DNA of 6,378 bases from Desulfobacteraceae bacterium (GTDB taxonomy: Bacteria; Desulfobacterota; DSM-4660; Desulfatiglandales; Desulfatiglandaceae), in assembly GCA_011048855.1 (NCBI GenBank), contig DSCZ01000297.1, forward strand, positions 1-6,378, read 5' to 3'. The translations under genes and the position numbers were made by a program. Below are positions 1 through 5,915 of this stretch, one piece after another (within the stretch, counting starts at the first letter, position 1; the number at the start of each line of letters is the position of its first letter). The notes under the pieces are model-generated. The model saw nothing but the letters and a program-made list of their open reading frames with translations. It did no database searches and had not been told where the DNA came from.

Positions 1-2
1 AT

Positions 3-110
3 CGAATCATGAAAGATTCAATGTACGCGCTGGCAAGAGAATTGCACTGTATGCTGGTTGATATACCGCCGGGCAGTTTTATAGAGCAATTTCTTGAAAA
101 ATCATGTTAA
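3..110 (+). CDS. 3' end of an unidentified gene (partial)
   Basis: The frame is open from the left edge and stops at TAA 108-110, giving about 35 C-terminal residues ending in FIEQFLEKSC. The amphipathic pattern around ALARELHCMLVDIPPG looks protein-like, but I recognise no family and assign no function. An internal ATG at 9-11 has no visible ribosome site, so the gene probably begins outside the window. It is in the same frame as the next ORF, separated only by the stop and four codons. It shows no similarity to the start of a GPH symporter, so it is not the missing N-terminus of that next gene. Confidence 0.4.
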   Translation, partial: RIMKDSMYALARELHCMLVDIPPGSFIEQFLEKSC

Positions 111-113
111 GGA
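109..113 (+). promoter_or_regulatory. Possible ribosome binding site for the chimeric ORF
   Basis: AAGGA overlaps the stop codon of the preceding frame and lies 9 bases before the GTG at 123. It makes initiation at GTG 123 plausible even though the encoded protein begins in the middle of a symporter fold. Confidence 0.35.
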
Positions 114-122
114 ATTAATACT

Positions 123-989
123 GTGTTTTTTCTCACCGACGTGGCGGCCATACCCCCGGTTCTGGCCGCCTGGGTTTTCTCCGTGGGGCGCATATGGGAC
201 GCTTTCAGCGATCCTCTCATGGGCCACATTTCCGACAGAACTAAAAGCCCCTGGGGCCGCAGGCGCCCTTATATCCTCTTCGGCGCGCCCTTCCTCGGGC
301 TGTCATTCATCCTGTTGTGGCAGCAGTACAATATCGAGCCGACAATATTGAAACTCCTGGTCTACTGCGGCATATCCATCCTTTTCTTCACGTCATTTAC
401 CGTAGTGGCCGTTCCCTATGCCTCTCTGGTACCGGAACTCACCCTGGACTACGATGAGCGAACATCCTTCAGCGGATGGAAAGGCGCCTCGGTCCATGTC
501 GACAATGCGGGCGGTTCGGCCGCAATAACCGGCCATCTTCTGGAACGCAACGTAACGCGCCTTCTTTTTGTACAGGTGCAGCGGGAACATCTCGGTCATG
601 AGGAACGAGGGAAAGCGGCCCAGGCGTCATGGTGCTCAAAACGATCGGTCGAAACCTTTTCCTTCTGTTATCTCGATGAGATGACGGATCTTCAGATCAG
701 GGAATTTACCGCCGACGCCGGCGGGGCCATTTTCTGTTCAAATGACGACGGGGCTCTTCTGGTCTGGCAGAAACTTCTGAGTGCCGGGCTGAAATTGCCC
801 GAACAGGTGAGGCTGGCGGGATTCGACGGAACCCTTGCAGCCGGCGCCATCGGGCTGACGACAGTGGTTTTTGACGGGTCGGCACTGGCGGAGGCAGGCA
901 TGAATATTCTTTTGGACAAAATGGCTGGTCGTAAAACAAAAGCTCACAGAAAAATCCCGGCGCGTCTTCGCGCCGGAACCACGACATGA
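123..989 (+). CDS. Chimeric ORF: GPH symporter N-terminal fragment fused to LacI-type C-terminal half
   Basis: One 288-codon frame joins two unrelated families. Residues 1-120 match a GPH (MelB-like) sugar/cation symporter: FFLTDVA ends helix 1, then come DAFSDP with D26 and D30 (the MelB D55/D59 cation pair), the loop SDRTKSPWGRRRPY, and PYASLVPELTLDYDERT after helix 4. Helix 1 is nearly absent and helices 5-12 are missing. From about residue 124 it resembles the LacI/GalR effector domain: VHVDN, GHLLERNVTRLLFV, AIFCSNDD at 202-209, LPEQVRLAGFD, LTTV, and a terminal RLRAGTTT. The DNA-binding helix-turn-helix and the first part of the effector domain are missing. Neither half should work alone, so this is probably a pseudogene or a misjoin; a functional fusion is unlikely. 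It ends 12 bases before the dehydrogenase operon. Confidence 0.8.
   Translation: MFFLTDVAAIPPVLAAWVFSVGRIWDAFSDPLMGHISDRTKSPWGRRRPYILFGAPFLGLSFILLWQQYNIEPTILKLLVYCGISILFFTSFTVVAVPYASLVPELTLDYDERTSFSGWKGASVHVDNAGGSAAITGHLLERNVTRLLFVQVQREHLGHEERGKAAQASWCSKRSVETFSFCYLDEMTDLQIREFTADAGGAIFCSNDDGALLVWQKLLSAGLKLPEQVRLAGFDGTLAAGAIGLTTVVFDGSALAEAGMNILLDKMAGRKTKAHRKIPARLRAGTTT
475..500 (+). other. Junction between symporter and LacI-type homology
   Basis: Symporter similarity runs through TSFSGWKGA (residues 114-122), the stretch that normally leads into helix 5. LacI-type similarity starts at VHVDN (124-128). The switch takes only a few codons, with no linker and no stop. I see no direct repeat or insertion-sequence end at the seam, so the mechanism is not visible. 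Confidence 0.7.
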
Positions 990-990
990 A

Positions 991-995
991 AGGAG
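991..995 (+). promoter_or_regulatory. Ribosome binding site of dehydrogenase 1
   Basis: AGGAG, within AAAGGAGAT right after the upstream TGA, lies 6 bases before ATG 1002 and fixes that start. Confidence 0.8.
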
Positions 996-1001
996 ATACT
1001 T

Positions 1002-1601
1002 ATGCTTGCAGCCGTTCTCAAGGATTTTGATCAACTGGTACTTGAAGAAATTCCCATCCCGAGGCCTGGTATGGGTGAAGTCGTGGTAAGGATTAAAAGC
1101 TGCGGCTTTTGCGCCACAGATTACAAGGCGATCAAGGGCATACGCAGAAATGTGAACTTTCCATTGATTCCCGGCCATGAACCCTCGGGGATAGTGTCCG
1201 ACGTGGGACCTGGCGTTTCAGGTTTCAAGGAAGGCGATGAGGTCATCTGCATGCCATCCACGTACTGCGGAGTCTGCAGGCACTGCCGTGTCGGTAATAC
1301 GCATTATTGCGAAAACGCATATACAACCGGCGGGGACGGAATTGAAGATGTTAGGCTGGGAGCTTTTGCTGAATATATGAAGACCAGCGCATCCGCCCTT
1401 TTTCGTAAACCGTCCGGCATCACTTTCGATGCGGGGGCCCTGACCGAACCGCTGGCCGGAGCCTGGAAAGGATTGATCCAGTACAGTGAAATGAAGGTTG
1501 GCGACGACATCGTCATCCTGGGTGTAGGCGGTATAGGTCTATTATGCCTTATGGTGGCGCGCCGCCGGTGCGGGCAGATTGATCGCGGTGGACCCGAGTG
1601 A
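1002..1601 (+). CDS. Zinc-dependent dehydrogenase 1, N-terminal part of a frameshifted gene (whole gene 1002-2031)
   Basis: This is the catalytic domain and the start of the cofactor domain of a medium-chain zinc-type alcohol/polyol dehydrogenase (threonine/sorbitol dehydrogenase-like), which oxidises a secondary alcohol with NAD(P)+. Visible catalytic-zinc residues are C37 in CGFCATD, H59-E60 in GHEPSG and E149 in LTEP. The structural-zinc cysteines C89, C92, C95 and C103 are all present. The glycine motif GVGGIG is at 174-179. The frame then runs through RRRCGQIDRGGPE to a TGA, which does not fit the family. The proper continuation, AAGAGRLIAVD, lies one frame over from base 1561. Repaired, the protein would be about 343 residues, normal for the family. 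The start is set by a strong ribosome site. The natural substrate is not evident; a sugar or polyol is likely from the neighbours. Confidence 0.88.
   Translation: MLAAVLKDFDQLVLEEIPIPRPGMGEVVVRIKSCGFCATDYKAIKGIRRNVNFPLIPGHEPSGIVSDVGPGVSGFKEGDEVICMPSTYCGVCRHCRVGNTHYCENAYTTGGDGIEDVRLGAFAEYMKTSASALFRKPSGITFDAGALTEPLAGAWKGLIQYSEMKVGDDIVILGVGGIGLLCLMVARRRCGQIDRGGPE
1557..1568 (+). other. Frameshift site in dehydrogenase 1
   Basis: The GC-rich stretch GCGCGCCGCCGG is where the reading passes from one frame to the next. Restoring a lost GC gives VARAAGAGRLIAVD with the usual family spacing after GVGGIG. Removing one base also restores the frame but leaves the helix one residue short, so a two-base loss is the better guess. 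It could be a true mutation or a sequencing/assembly error. Confidence 0.75.
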
Positions 1602-2031
1602 ATATGCCCGGCGGAACGCTGAAGCCCTCGGGGCAACACTTGTAATTGATCCGGATTCATGCGACCCCAAAAAAGCAGTCTACGCCATTCTTCCCGAAGG
1701 ACCGGACCTTGTAGTGGAAGCGGCCGGACCGATCAAGGCGGGCGAGCTTGCTCGTGACCTCAGGCGCCGTGGCACCCGCTGGAACGTGTTCGGCATTACC
1801 ACGCACGATAAATTTTGGATGGATGGCTGCGAGACCCATTTCCTGGAAGGCCGGATGGACGCCAGTTTCGGCTGCACATCCATCGGCATGCAGAACGCTA
1901 TCCGATTGATGGAGCGTGGTGCAGTCGACCCGGCGAAAATCATTTCGCACTGGTTCCCGCTTTCCGAGATTCATAAGTCAGTTGAAATCATGGGTCAGCC
2001 GGAAAGGAACAAAATCATTATCAATCCGTAG
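1561..2031 (+). CDS. Zinc-dependent dehydrogenase 1, C-terminal part of the frameshifted gene
   Basis: This is the rest of the Rossmann cofactor domain and the C-terminal part of the catalytic domain of the same enzyme. AAGAGRLIAVDPSEYARRNAEALGA carries the aspartate at the end of the second strand that typically favours NAD over NADP. GPDLVVEAAG and the closing segment around IISHWFPLSEIHKSVEIM are typical of the family. It has no ribosome site or real start of its own; TTG 1579 and GTG 1588 are only formal possibilities. If the frameshift is real, this segment would not be made as a stable independent protein. Its TAG is 8 bases before the second dehydrogenase, which suggests translational coupling there. 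Confidence 0.85.
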   Translation, partial: AAGAGRLIAVDPSEYARRNAEALGATLVIDPDSCDPKKAVYAILPEGPDLVVEAAGPIKAGELARDLRRRGTRWNVFGITTHDKFWMDGCETHFLEGRMDASFGCTSIGMQNAIRLMERGAVDPAKIISHWFPLSEIHKSVEIMGQPERNKIIINP

Positions 2032-2039
2032 ATAATCCA

Positions 2040-3005
2040 ATGAAAGCCATTGTTAACACCGGAGCTAAGAGGGTTGAGTGGAAAGATTGGCCGAAGCCTG
2101 AACCTGGACCCGGTCAGGTCCGGATCAGGACCGCATTCTGCGGCATCTGCGCCACCGACCTGGAGATGATCGGCGGGTGGGAGAGAACCGGATATCCTTC
2201 CATCCCGGGACACGAATGGTCCGGCGTGGTGGAACTTTCCGGTGAGGGGGCGGATGAGAGTCTGATGGGAAGAGCATGTGTGGCGGACAACATCCTTTGT
2301 GATGGTGGCGAGGTCGGTTTCGAACACCCGGGAGGATACGGGGAATATTTTTTTACCGAGGCCGGAAACATCCGGCTGCTGCCGTCGGAATTTCCATTGG
2401 ATGCGGCTGCACTCATCGAACCGCTCGCGGTGTGTGTACGTGGAATGAAGCGTCTTGGGTTTATTGAAAAGCGCTCGGCGCTTATAATCGATGACGGTCC
2501 GCTCGAACTCATTTTCGCATCTCTCCTCAAGCTAGAAAATGTGCGGAATATCGTTTGTGTTGGCGGGAGGCCCGCACGTCTGGAAATGCCTCTCTCCCTC
2601 GGTGCGGACAGGATAGTCAATTATCACGACGATGCCAAAGGCGTTTCGGAAGCGCTTGGAAAGGCTTCTTTCAAGACGGTGGTCGAAGCGAGCGGTACGG
2701 CGTCAGGCATCAAGACCGGCCTTGATTGTGCAGCCAGGGAAGGCAAGGTGCTTGCAATAGGAGATTATGGTGCAACCCGGGCGGATTTCCCGTGGAATAA
2801 TCTTCTCCATAACGAACTGAAGCTCATCGGGTCCAACGCCGGCACCGATGCCTGGGACGAAGCCGTCAGTCTGGCAGTGAGCGGCAAGGTTCCCCTGAAA
2901 CGATTGATATCGGCAAGTTTCCCCGCCTCTCATTTTGCTCATGCGCTTCGCACGGTGAGTGAATCGCGGGAAGCCGTCAAGATTGTACTCGACTGGCGGG
3001 TTTGA
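2040..3005 (+). CDS. Atypical zinc-type dehydrogenase 2 (medium-chain superfamily)
   Basis: This intact 321-residue protein is related to the gene before it and probably oxidises or reduces a sugar, polyol or aglycone carbonyl. Catalytic-zinc residues are present: C37 in CGICATD, H58-E59 in GHEWSG and E127 in LIEP. It lacks the four-cysteine structural-zinc lobe; the corresponding stretch is CDGGEVGFEHPGGYGEY, with one cysteine, which explains its short length against the usual 340-350. The cofactor glycine motif is degenerate: IIDDGPLEL (149-157) has D151 and E156 where glycines normally stand. The second strand ends in VGGRPARLE instead of an acidic residue, which would suit NADP rather than NAD. 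There is no good ribosome site, and ATG 2040 follows the upstream stop by 8 bases, so coupled translation is likely. Activity is uncertain; substrate unknown. Confidence 0.85.
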   Translation: MKAIVNTGAKRVEWKDWPKPEPGPGQVRIRTAFCGICATDLEMIGGWERTGYPSIPGHEWSGVVELSGEGADESLMGRACVADNILCDGGEVGFEHPGGYGEYFFTEAGNIRLLPSEFPLDAAALIEPLAVCVRGMKRLGFIEKRSALIIDDGPLELIFASLLKLENVRNIVCVGGRPARLEMPLSLGADRIVNYHDDAKGVSEALGKASFKTVVEASGTASGIKTGLDCAAREGKVLAIGDYGATRADFPWNNLLHNELKLIGSNAGTDAWDEAVSLAVSGKVPLKRLISASFPASHFAHALRTVSESREAVKIVLDWRV

Positions 3006-3033
3006 GAACAGATGTTGAACAATTGTGTCAGCA

Positions 3034-3039
3034 AGGAGG
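3034..3039 (+). promoter_or_regulatory. Ribosome binding site deciding the GH1 start at TTG 3046
   Basis: A perfect AGGAGG lies 6 bases before TTG 3046. An in-frame GTG at 3025 lies upstream of this site and has no ribosome site of its own. ATG 3061 is too far downstream. TTG 3046 is therefore the likely start. Confidence 0.75.
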
Positions 3040-3045
3040 ATTACA

Positions 3046-3357
3046 TTGTCGAACTTTGAAATGAACTTTCCCCCCAGGTTTATACTCGGTGCCGCAACCG
3101 CAGCCTACCAGATTGAAGCCGCCTGGCAGGATGACGGCAAAGGGCCCTCCAACTGGGATGATTTCGCCCACAGGAAGGGGAAAATTGCAAACAACGATAC
3201 GAGAGACGTTGTCTGCGACCACTATCACCACTATAGGGAAGATGTCGCACTCATGCGCGAAATCGGACTGGACGCGTACCGCTTTCCCATCAGCTGGCCA
3301 AGGGTACTGCCGAATGGCAGGGGTGCGGTAAACGAGCCGGGTCTTGATTTTTTATGA
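3046..3357 (+). CDS. GH1 beta-glycosidase, N-terminal part of a frameshifted gene (whole gene 3046-4432)
   Basis: This is the first 102 family-consistent residues of a family 1 glycoside hydrolase (beta-glucosidase-like TIM barrel), a cytoplasmic enzyme with no signal peptide that cleaves beta-glycosides with retention. FILGAATAAYQIEAAW includes the sugar-binding Q22, followed by DGKGPSNWDDF, and the DAYRFPISWPRVLPNG segment carries the conserved R79. The start is TTG, chosen from the AGGAGG 6 bases ahead. The frame reads GLDF and then meets TGA at 3355 because a run of six Ts carries one T too many. With five Ts it would continue GLDFYDRLVDELL, exactly as the family requires. It sits 40 bases after dehydrogenase 2. 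Confidence 0.88.
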   Translation: MSNFEMNFPPRFILGAATAAYQIEAAWQDDGKGPSNWDDFAHRKGKIANNDTRDVVCDHYHHYREDVALMREIGLDAYRFPISWPRVLPNGRGAVNEPGLDFL

Positions 3358-4432
3358 CCGCCTGGTCGACGAATTGCTGGCATCCGGTATCGAACCCTAT
3401 GTCACGCTCTATCACTGGGACCTGCCGTTCGAGCTGGAAAAGAAAGACGGCTGGCGCGCAACGTCAATAAGGGGCGTATTCGCAGAATACGCCTCCCTGA
3501 TGGCGAGGCGTCTGGGTGACCGCGTCAGGAACTGGATCACGCTTAACGACCCCTGGATGTTCATATTCATCGGTCATCTTCTGGGCATGCATGCACCGGG
3601 GTACAAGAACCCGTGGAAGGCCATGCGCGTCCTTCACAATGCCCTTTGCGCACATGGCATGGCGGTGCAGGCAGTCAGGGCCGAGCGTCCGGATGCAACG
3701 GTCGGTATCACACTGAGCCTTTCTCCCATCGAGCCCGCAACAGATACCGAAAAGGATAGAAAAGCCGCCCGCATGGCGGATCTCTTCATGAACCGCATGC
3801 TCCTAGATCCAGTTTTCGGACGGGGCTATCCCATGGAAATGCAGAAATTGCTGCACCTCTTCTTTCCGAAGGTTACCGAGGACGATCTTGCGCTTATCGC
3901 CACTCCGATCAATTTCCTTGGAGTGAACACCTATACGCGCGAATTTATACGCTACGATTGGCGCGTGCCCTTTCTTCACTTCTGGTCAAGTTTGGCCGAT
4001 GTCCCTCAAAGCGATTTCATACGTAACGGGGTTCAGTATACGGACATGGGTTATGAGGTCTATCCTCCGAGCATCTATCGCGTTCTGACCCGTATACGTG
4101 ACGAATACGGCAACCATCCGGTGATCATAACCGAGAATGGTTCATCATTTACCGATATCGTTCAGAACGGCGTTGTCGATGACCCCAAGCGCATCGCCTA
4201 TCTTGAAGGCTATCTTAAAGAGGTCTTGCATGCGGCGGCTGACGGATGCGATGTGCGCGGCTATTTCGTGTGGACGCTTATGGACAATATGGAATGGAGT
4301 TTCGGTAATGCCAAACGACACGGTCTTGTGTATGTGAACTTTGCCAATTGCCAGAGGATACCCAAAGCCTCGGCCATGCGCTATGCAGAGATCATTCGCA
4401 ACTCACGATCCATCAGGCAGCCGATCACCTGA
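3344..4432 (+). CDS. GH1 beta-glycosidase, main catalytic part, with Asp at the acid/base position
   Basis: This holds most of the GH1 barrel; the repaired protein would be 461 residues, the usual family length. Numbered on the repaired protein, it shows YHWDLP (H124, W125), the acid/base motif as TLNDP with D168 instead of the near-universal glutamate, NTYT at 294-297, the nucleophile E363 in ITENG, and the sugar-binding stretch W409, E416, W417 ahead of KRHGLVYV. All other active-site landmarks are intact. Glu to Asp shortens the proton donor, so activity would probably be reduced or altered. Some plant myrosinases carry Gln at this position, so the residue can vary with function. This segment has no real start of its own: formal TTG 3344 lies inside the preceding frame. 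The enzyme would hydrolyse the glycoside imported by the downstream symporter. Confidence 0.9.
   Translation: MIFYDRLVDELLASGIEPYVTLYHWDLPFELEKKDGWRATSIRGVFAEYASLMARRLGDRVRNWITLNDPWMFIFIGHLLGMHAPGYKNPWKAMRVLHNALCAHGMAVQAVRAERPDATVGITLSLSPIEPATDTEKDRKAARMADLFMNRMLLDPVFGRGYPMEMQKLLHLFFPKVTEDDLALIATPINFLGVNTYTREFIRYDWRVPFLHFWSSLADVPQSDFIRNGVQYTDMGYEVYPPSIYRVLTRIRDEYGNHPVIITENGSSFTDIVQNGVVDDPKRIAYLEGYLKEVLHAAADGCDVRGYFVWTLMDNMEWSFGNAKRHGLVYVNFANCQRIPKASAMRYAEIIRNSRSIRQPIT
3348..3353 (+). other. Frameshift site in the GH1 gene (T6 run)
   Basis: Six consecutive Ts separate the two halves of the gene. Five would give a continuous GH1 protein. A one-base homopolymer change is a common replication error and also a common sequencing error. 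Confidence 0.8.
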
Positions 4433-4438
4433 ATTAAA

Positions 4439-4444
4439 GGGAGG
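4439..4444 (+). promoter_or_regulatory. Ribosome binding site of the GPH symporter
   Basis: GGGAGG lies 10 bases before ATG 4455, just after the GH1 stop. It supports ATG 4455 over in-frame codons upstream that fall inside the GH1 gene, and over TTG 4446, which is too close. Confidence 0.75.
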
Positions 4445-4454
4445 TTTGAACAAT

Positions 4455-5810
4455 ATGAAGGCGGTCAAAAAGCTACCGGTGATAACCAAGGTTTCCTATG
4501 CAATGGGCGATCTGGGCGCCAATATGGTCTGCCAGTCGGTTGCCCTGTATTATCTTTACTTTCTTACGGACGTCACTTTTATGCGAGCCTCCCTTGCCGG
4601 GATATCCTTGATGCTGGTGCGCTGCGTTGATGCCTTTTCCGATCCTCTGATAGGATATTTTTCAGACCGGACAAGGACTAGGTGGGGCAGGCGCCGCCCC
4701 TACCTGCTGTTCGGCTCGTTCGGCTGCGGCCTTTTCTTTTTCCTTCTCTTCACCTACCTTCCCATTCGCGACCAGGGCCTTTTGTTCGACCATGCGACAT
4801 TCAGTTATTTGATTTTTTATATCTGCTTCTCCCTGGTGAACATCCCCTATTCCGCGCTTACGCCCGACATGACGCAGGATTATGACGAGCGCACGAATCT
4901 CACGGCCTACAGGATGACCGGTGCCATCATCGGCATGTTCGTTGCCGCAGGATTGACGAGTGAGCTCATTAAACTTTTCCCGAATGAAAGGATCGGATAC
5001 AGCCTGACCGCAGCCGGATACGGTGTGCTGTTCATCATCCTGACACTCATCGTCTTCTGGGGGGTAAGGGAGAACAGGGATTACTCTGTTAAGCATGATG
5101 ATACGCCGATGTTCCGACTGTATCTCAATTCGTTCAAGAACAGGCCTTTCGTGATGGTCCTGCTGGCCTACATTATGGTGGAGCTCGCGATTGTCCTGAT
5201 AAGCTCAACTCTTATCTATTACATGGAATATTACATGAAGAAAAAGGAGCTTCTTAGCACCATATTCCTGACCATGTTTGGCTCGGCCCTTATCTGCATA
5301 CCGCTCTGGGCGCTCATCAGCAAACACCTGGGCAAAAAGTGGTCATACTTCATGGGCACAGGCCTTTTTTCGATTGCCATGATATGCATATTTTTCATCA
5401 AGCCCGAAGATATACTGCTTCTTTATCTGCTGGCCGCACTGGCGGGTATGGGACTCTCCACCGAATTCGTCTATCCATGGGCCATGATGCCGGACACCAT
5501 CGAATACAACGAGCTCATGACGGGAAAACGCAATGAGGGCGTCTTCTACGGGATGCAGAGCTTTGGCCCCAAATTGAGCGGAGCTCTTGCAGGGCTTTTG
5601 GCCGGAGAAGTCCTTACCCTGGTTCATTATGTACCTAAACTCGTAAACCAGTCGTCTGAAACGCTTCTCGGGATACGCCTTATCTTCTGCATTGTCCCCG
5701 TACTTTTCACGGGGATGGGGATGGTCTTCATCGCTCTTTACCCGATAAGCCATAAAAAATTTCAGGAAATTGTTGCCGAACTTGATAGGCGCAGGGCCGC
5801 ACAATCATGA
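4455..5810 (+). CDS. GPH-family (MelB-like) glycoside/cation symporter
   Basis: This complete 451-residue inner-membrane transporter belongs to the glycoside-pentoside-hexuronide:cation symporter family of the major facilitator superfamily. About twelve hydrophobic helices can be traced, from VSYAMGDLGANMVCQS (helix 1) to LIFCIVPVLFTGMGMVFIAL (helix 12). D59 and D63 in VDAFSDP match the cation-binding pair D55/D59 of MelB. The helix 2-3 loop SDRTRTRWGRRRPY is the family signature, and TQDYDERTNLTAYR follows helix 4. N23 and N129 appear to replace MelB sugar-site aspartates (D19 and D124), so the sugar or coupling ion may differ from melibiose/Na+. It is the last clear gene of the operon, 22 bases after the GH1 gene, and would import the glycoside that enzyme cleaves. 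The truncated symporter at 123-485 is a diverged relative. Confidence 0.93.
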   Translation: MKAVKKLPVITKVSYAMGDLGANMVCQSVALYYLYFLTDVTFMRASLAGISLMLVRCVDAFSDPLIGYFSDRTRTRWGRRRPYLLFGSFGCGLFFFLLFTYLPIRDQGLLFDHATFSYLIFYICFSLVNIPYSALTPDMTQDYDERTNLTAYRMTGAIIGMFVAAGLTSELIKLFPNERIGYSLTAAGYGVLFIILTLIVFWGVRENRDYSVKHDDTPMFRLYLNSFKNRPFVMVLLAYIMVELAIVLISSTLIYYMEYYMKKKELLSTIFLTMFGSALICIPLWALISKHLGKKWSYFMGTGLFSIAMICIFFIKPEDILLLYLLAALAGMGLSTEFVYPWAMMPDTIEYNELMTGKRNEGVFYGMQSFGPKLSGALAGLLAGEVLTLVHYVPKLVNQSSETLLGIRLIFCIVPVLFTGMGMVFIALYPISHKKFQEIVAELDRRRAAQS

Positions 5811-5827
5811 TGAAGGCAGTTCATTAA
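5807..5827 (+). other. Possible remnant start of a lost downstream gene
   Basis: ATG 5807 overlaps the symporter stop as ATGA and opens a frame reading MMKAVH before TAA at 5825. The overlap is typical of coupled operon genes, and MKA(V/I) is how medium-chain dehydrogenases such as the one at 2040 begin. With six codons it may be chance. If real, it marks where the operon was cut. Confidence 0.2.
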
Positions 5828-5833
5828 GTGTTG

Positions 5834-5850
5834 CCCAAGAAAAACTTGGG
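5834..5850 (+). repeat. Small perfect hairpin after the symporter
   Basis: CCCAAG, a loop of five As, then CTTGGG form a 6-base-pair stem 24 bases after the symporter stop. No T tract follows on either strand, so it is not a standard intrinsic terminator. It may protect the mRNA 3' end. Confidence 0.5.
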
Positions 5851-5877
5851 TGGTGTGGTCGTATTCTTCAGTTTGTT

Positions 5878-5915
5878 CTTGCCATGATCCGGCATGCAAG
5901 CCGTCTTCTTTGTCT
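5878..5915 (+). terminator. Weak terminator-like hairpin with T-rich tail
   Basis: CTTG-C-CATG, loop ATCCGG, then CATGCAAG pairs as eight base pairs with one bulged C (5878-5900). A T-rich but interrupted tail follows (CCGTCTTCTTTGTCT). This is the best candidate for ending the operon transcript, but the stem is weak and the tail imperfect. Confidence 0.25.

Noticed and set aside
94..351. Alternative + frame of 85 codons overlapping the symporter fragment
   Set aside because: It is rich in Ser/Pro/Trp with no family features. The overlapping frame from 123 has clear GPH signatures.
738..1178. 146-codon - strand frame across the chimera and dehydrogenase 1
   Set aside because: It lies antisense to two frames with strong protein similarity and has no recognisable domain.
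3025..3045. Upstream GTG start for the GH1 gene
   Set aside because: The added residues would overlap the AGGAGG ribosome site and match nothing in GH1. TTG 3046 is ideally placed.
3346..3357. Programmed -1 frameshifting at T TTT TTA in the GH1 gene
   Set aside because: The heptamer is correctly phased for a -1 slip, but -1 leads into the wrong frame. The GH1 continuation needs +1 (or -2), so it does not explain the break.
4341..4454. Upstream start extending the symporter by 38 residues
   Set aside because: The extension lies inside the GH1 coding sequence and reads as noise. ATG 4455 has GGGAGG 10 bases ahead.
4662..5096. 144-codon - strand frame inside the symporter
   Set aside because: It is an antisense shadow of conserved symporter helices with no ribosome site or family signature.
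5834..5850. Hairpin as an intrinsic terminator
   Set aside because: The stem is perfect, but there is no T tract after it on either strand.
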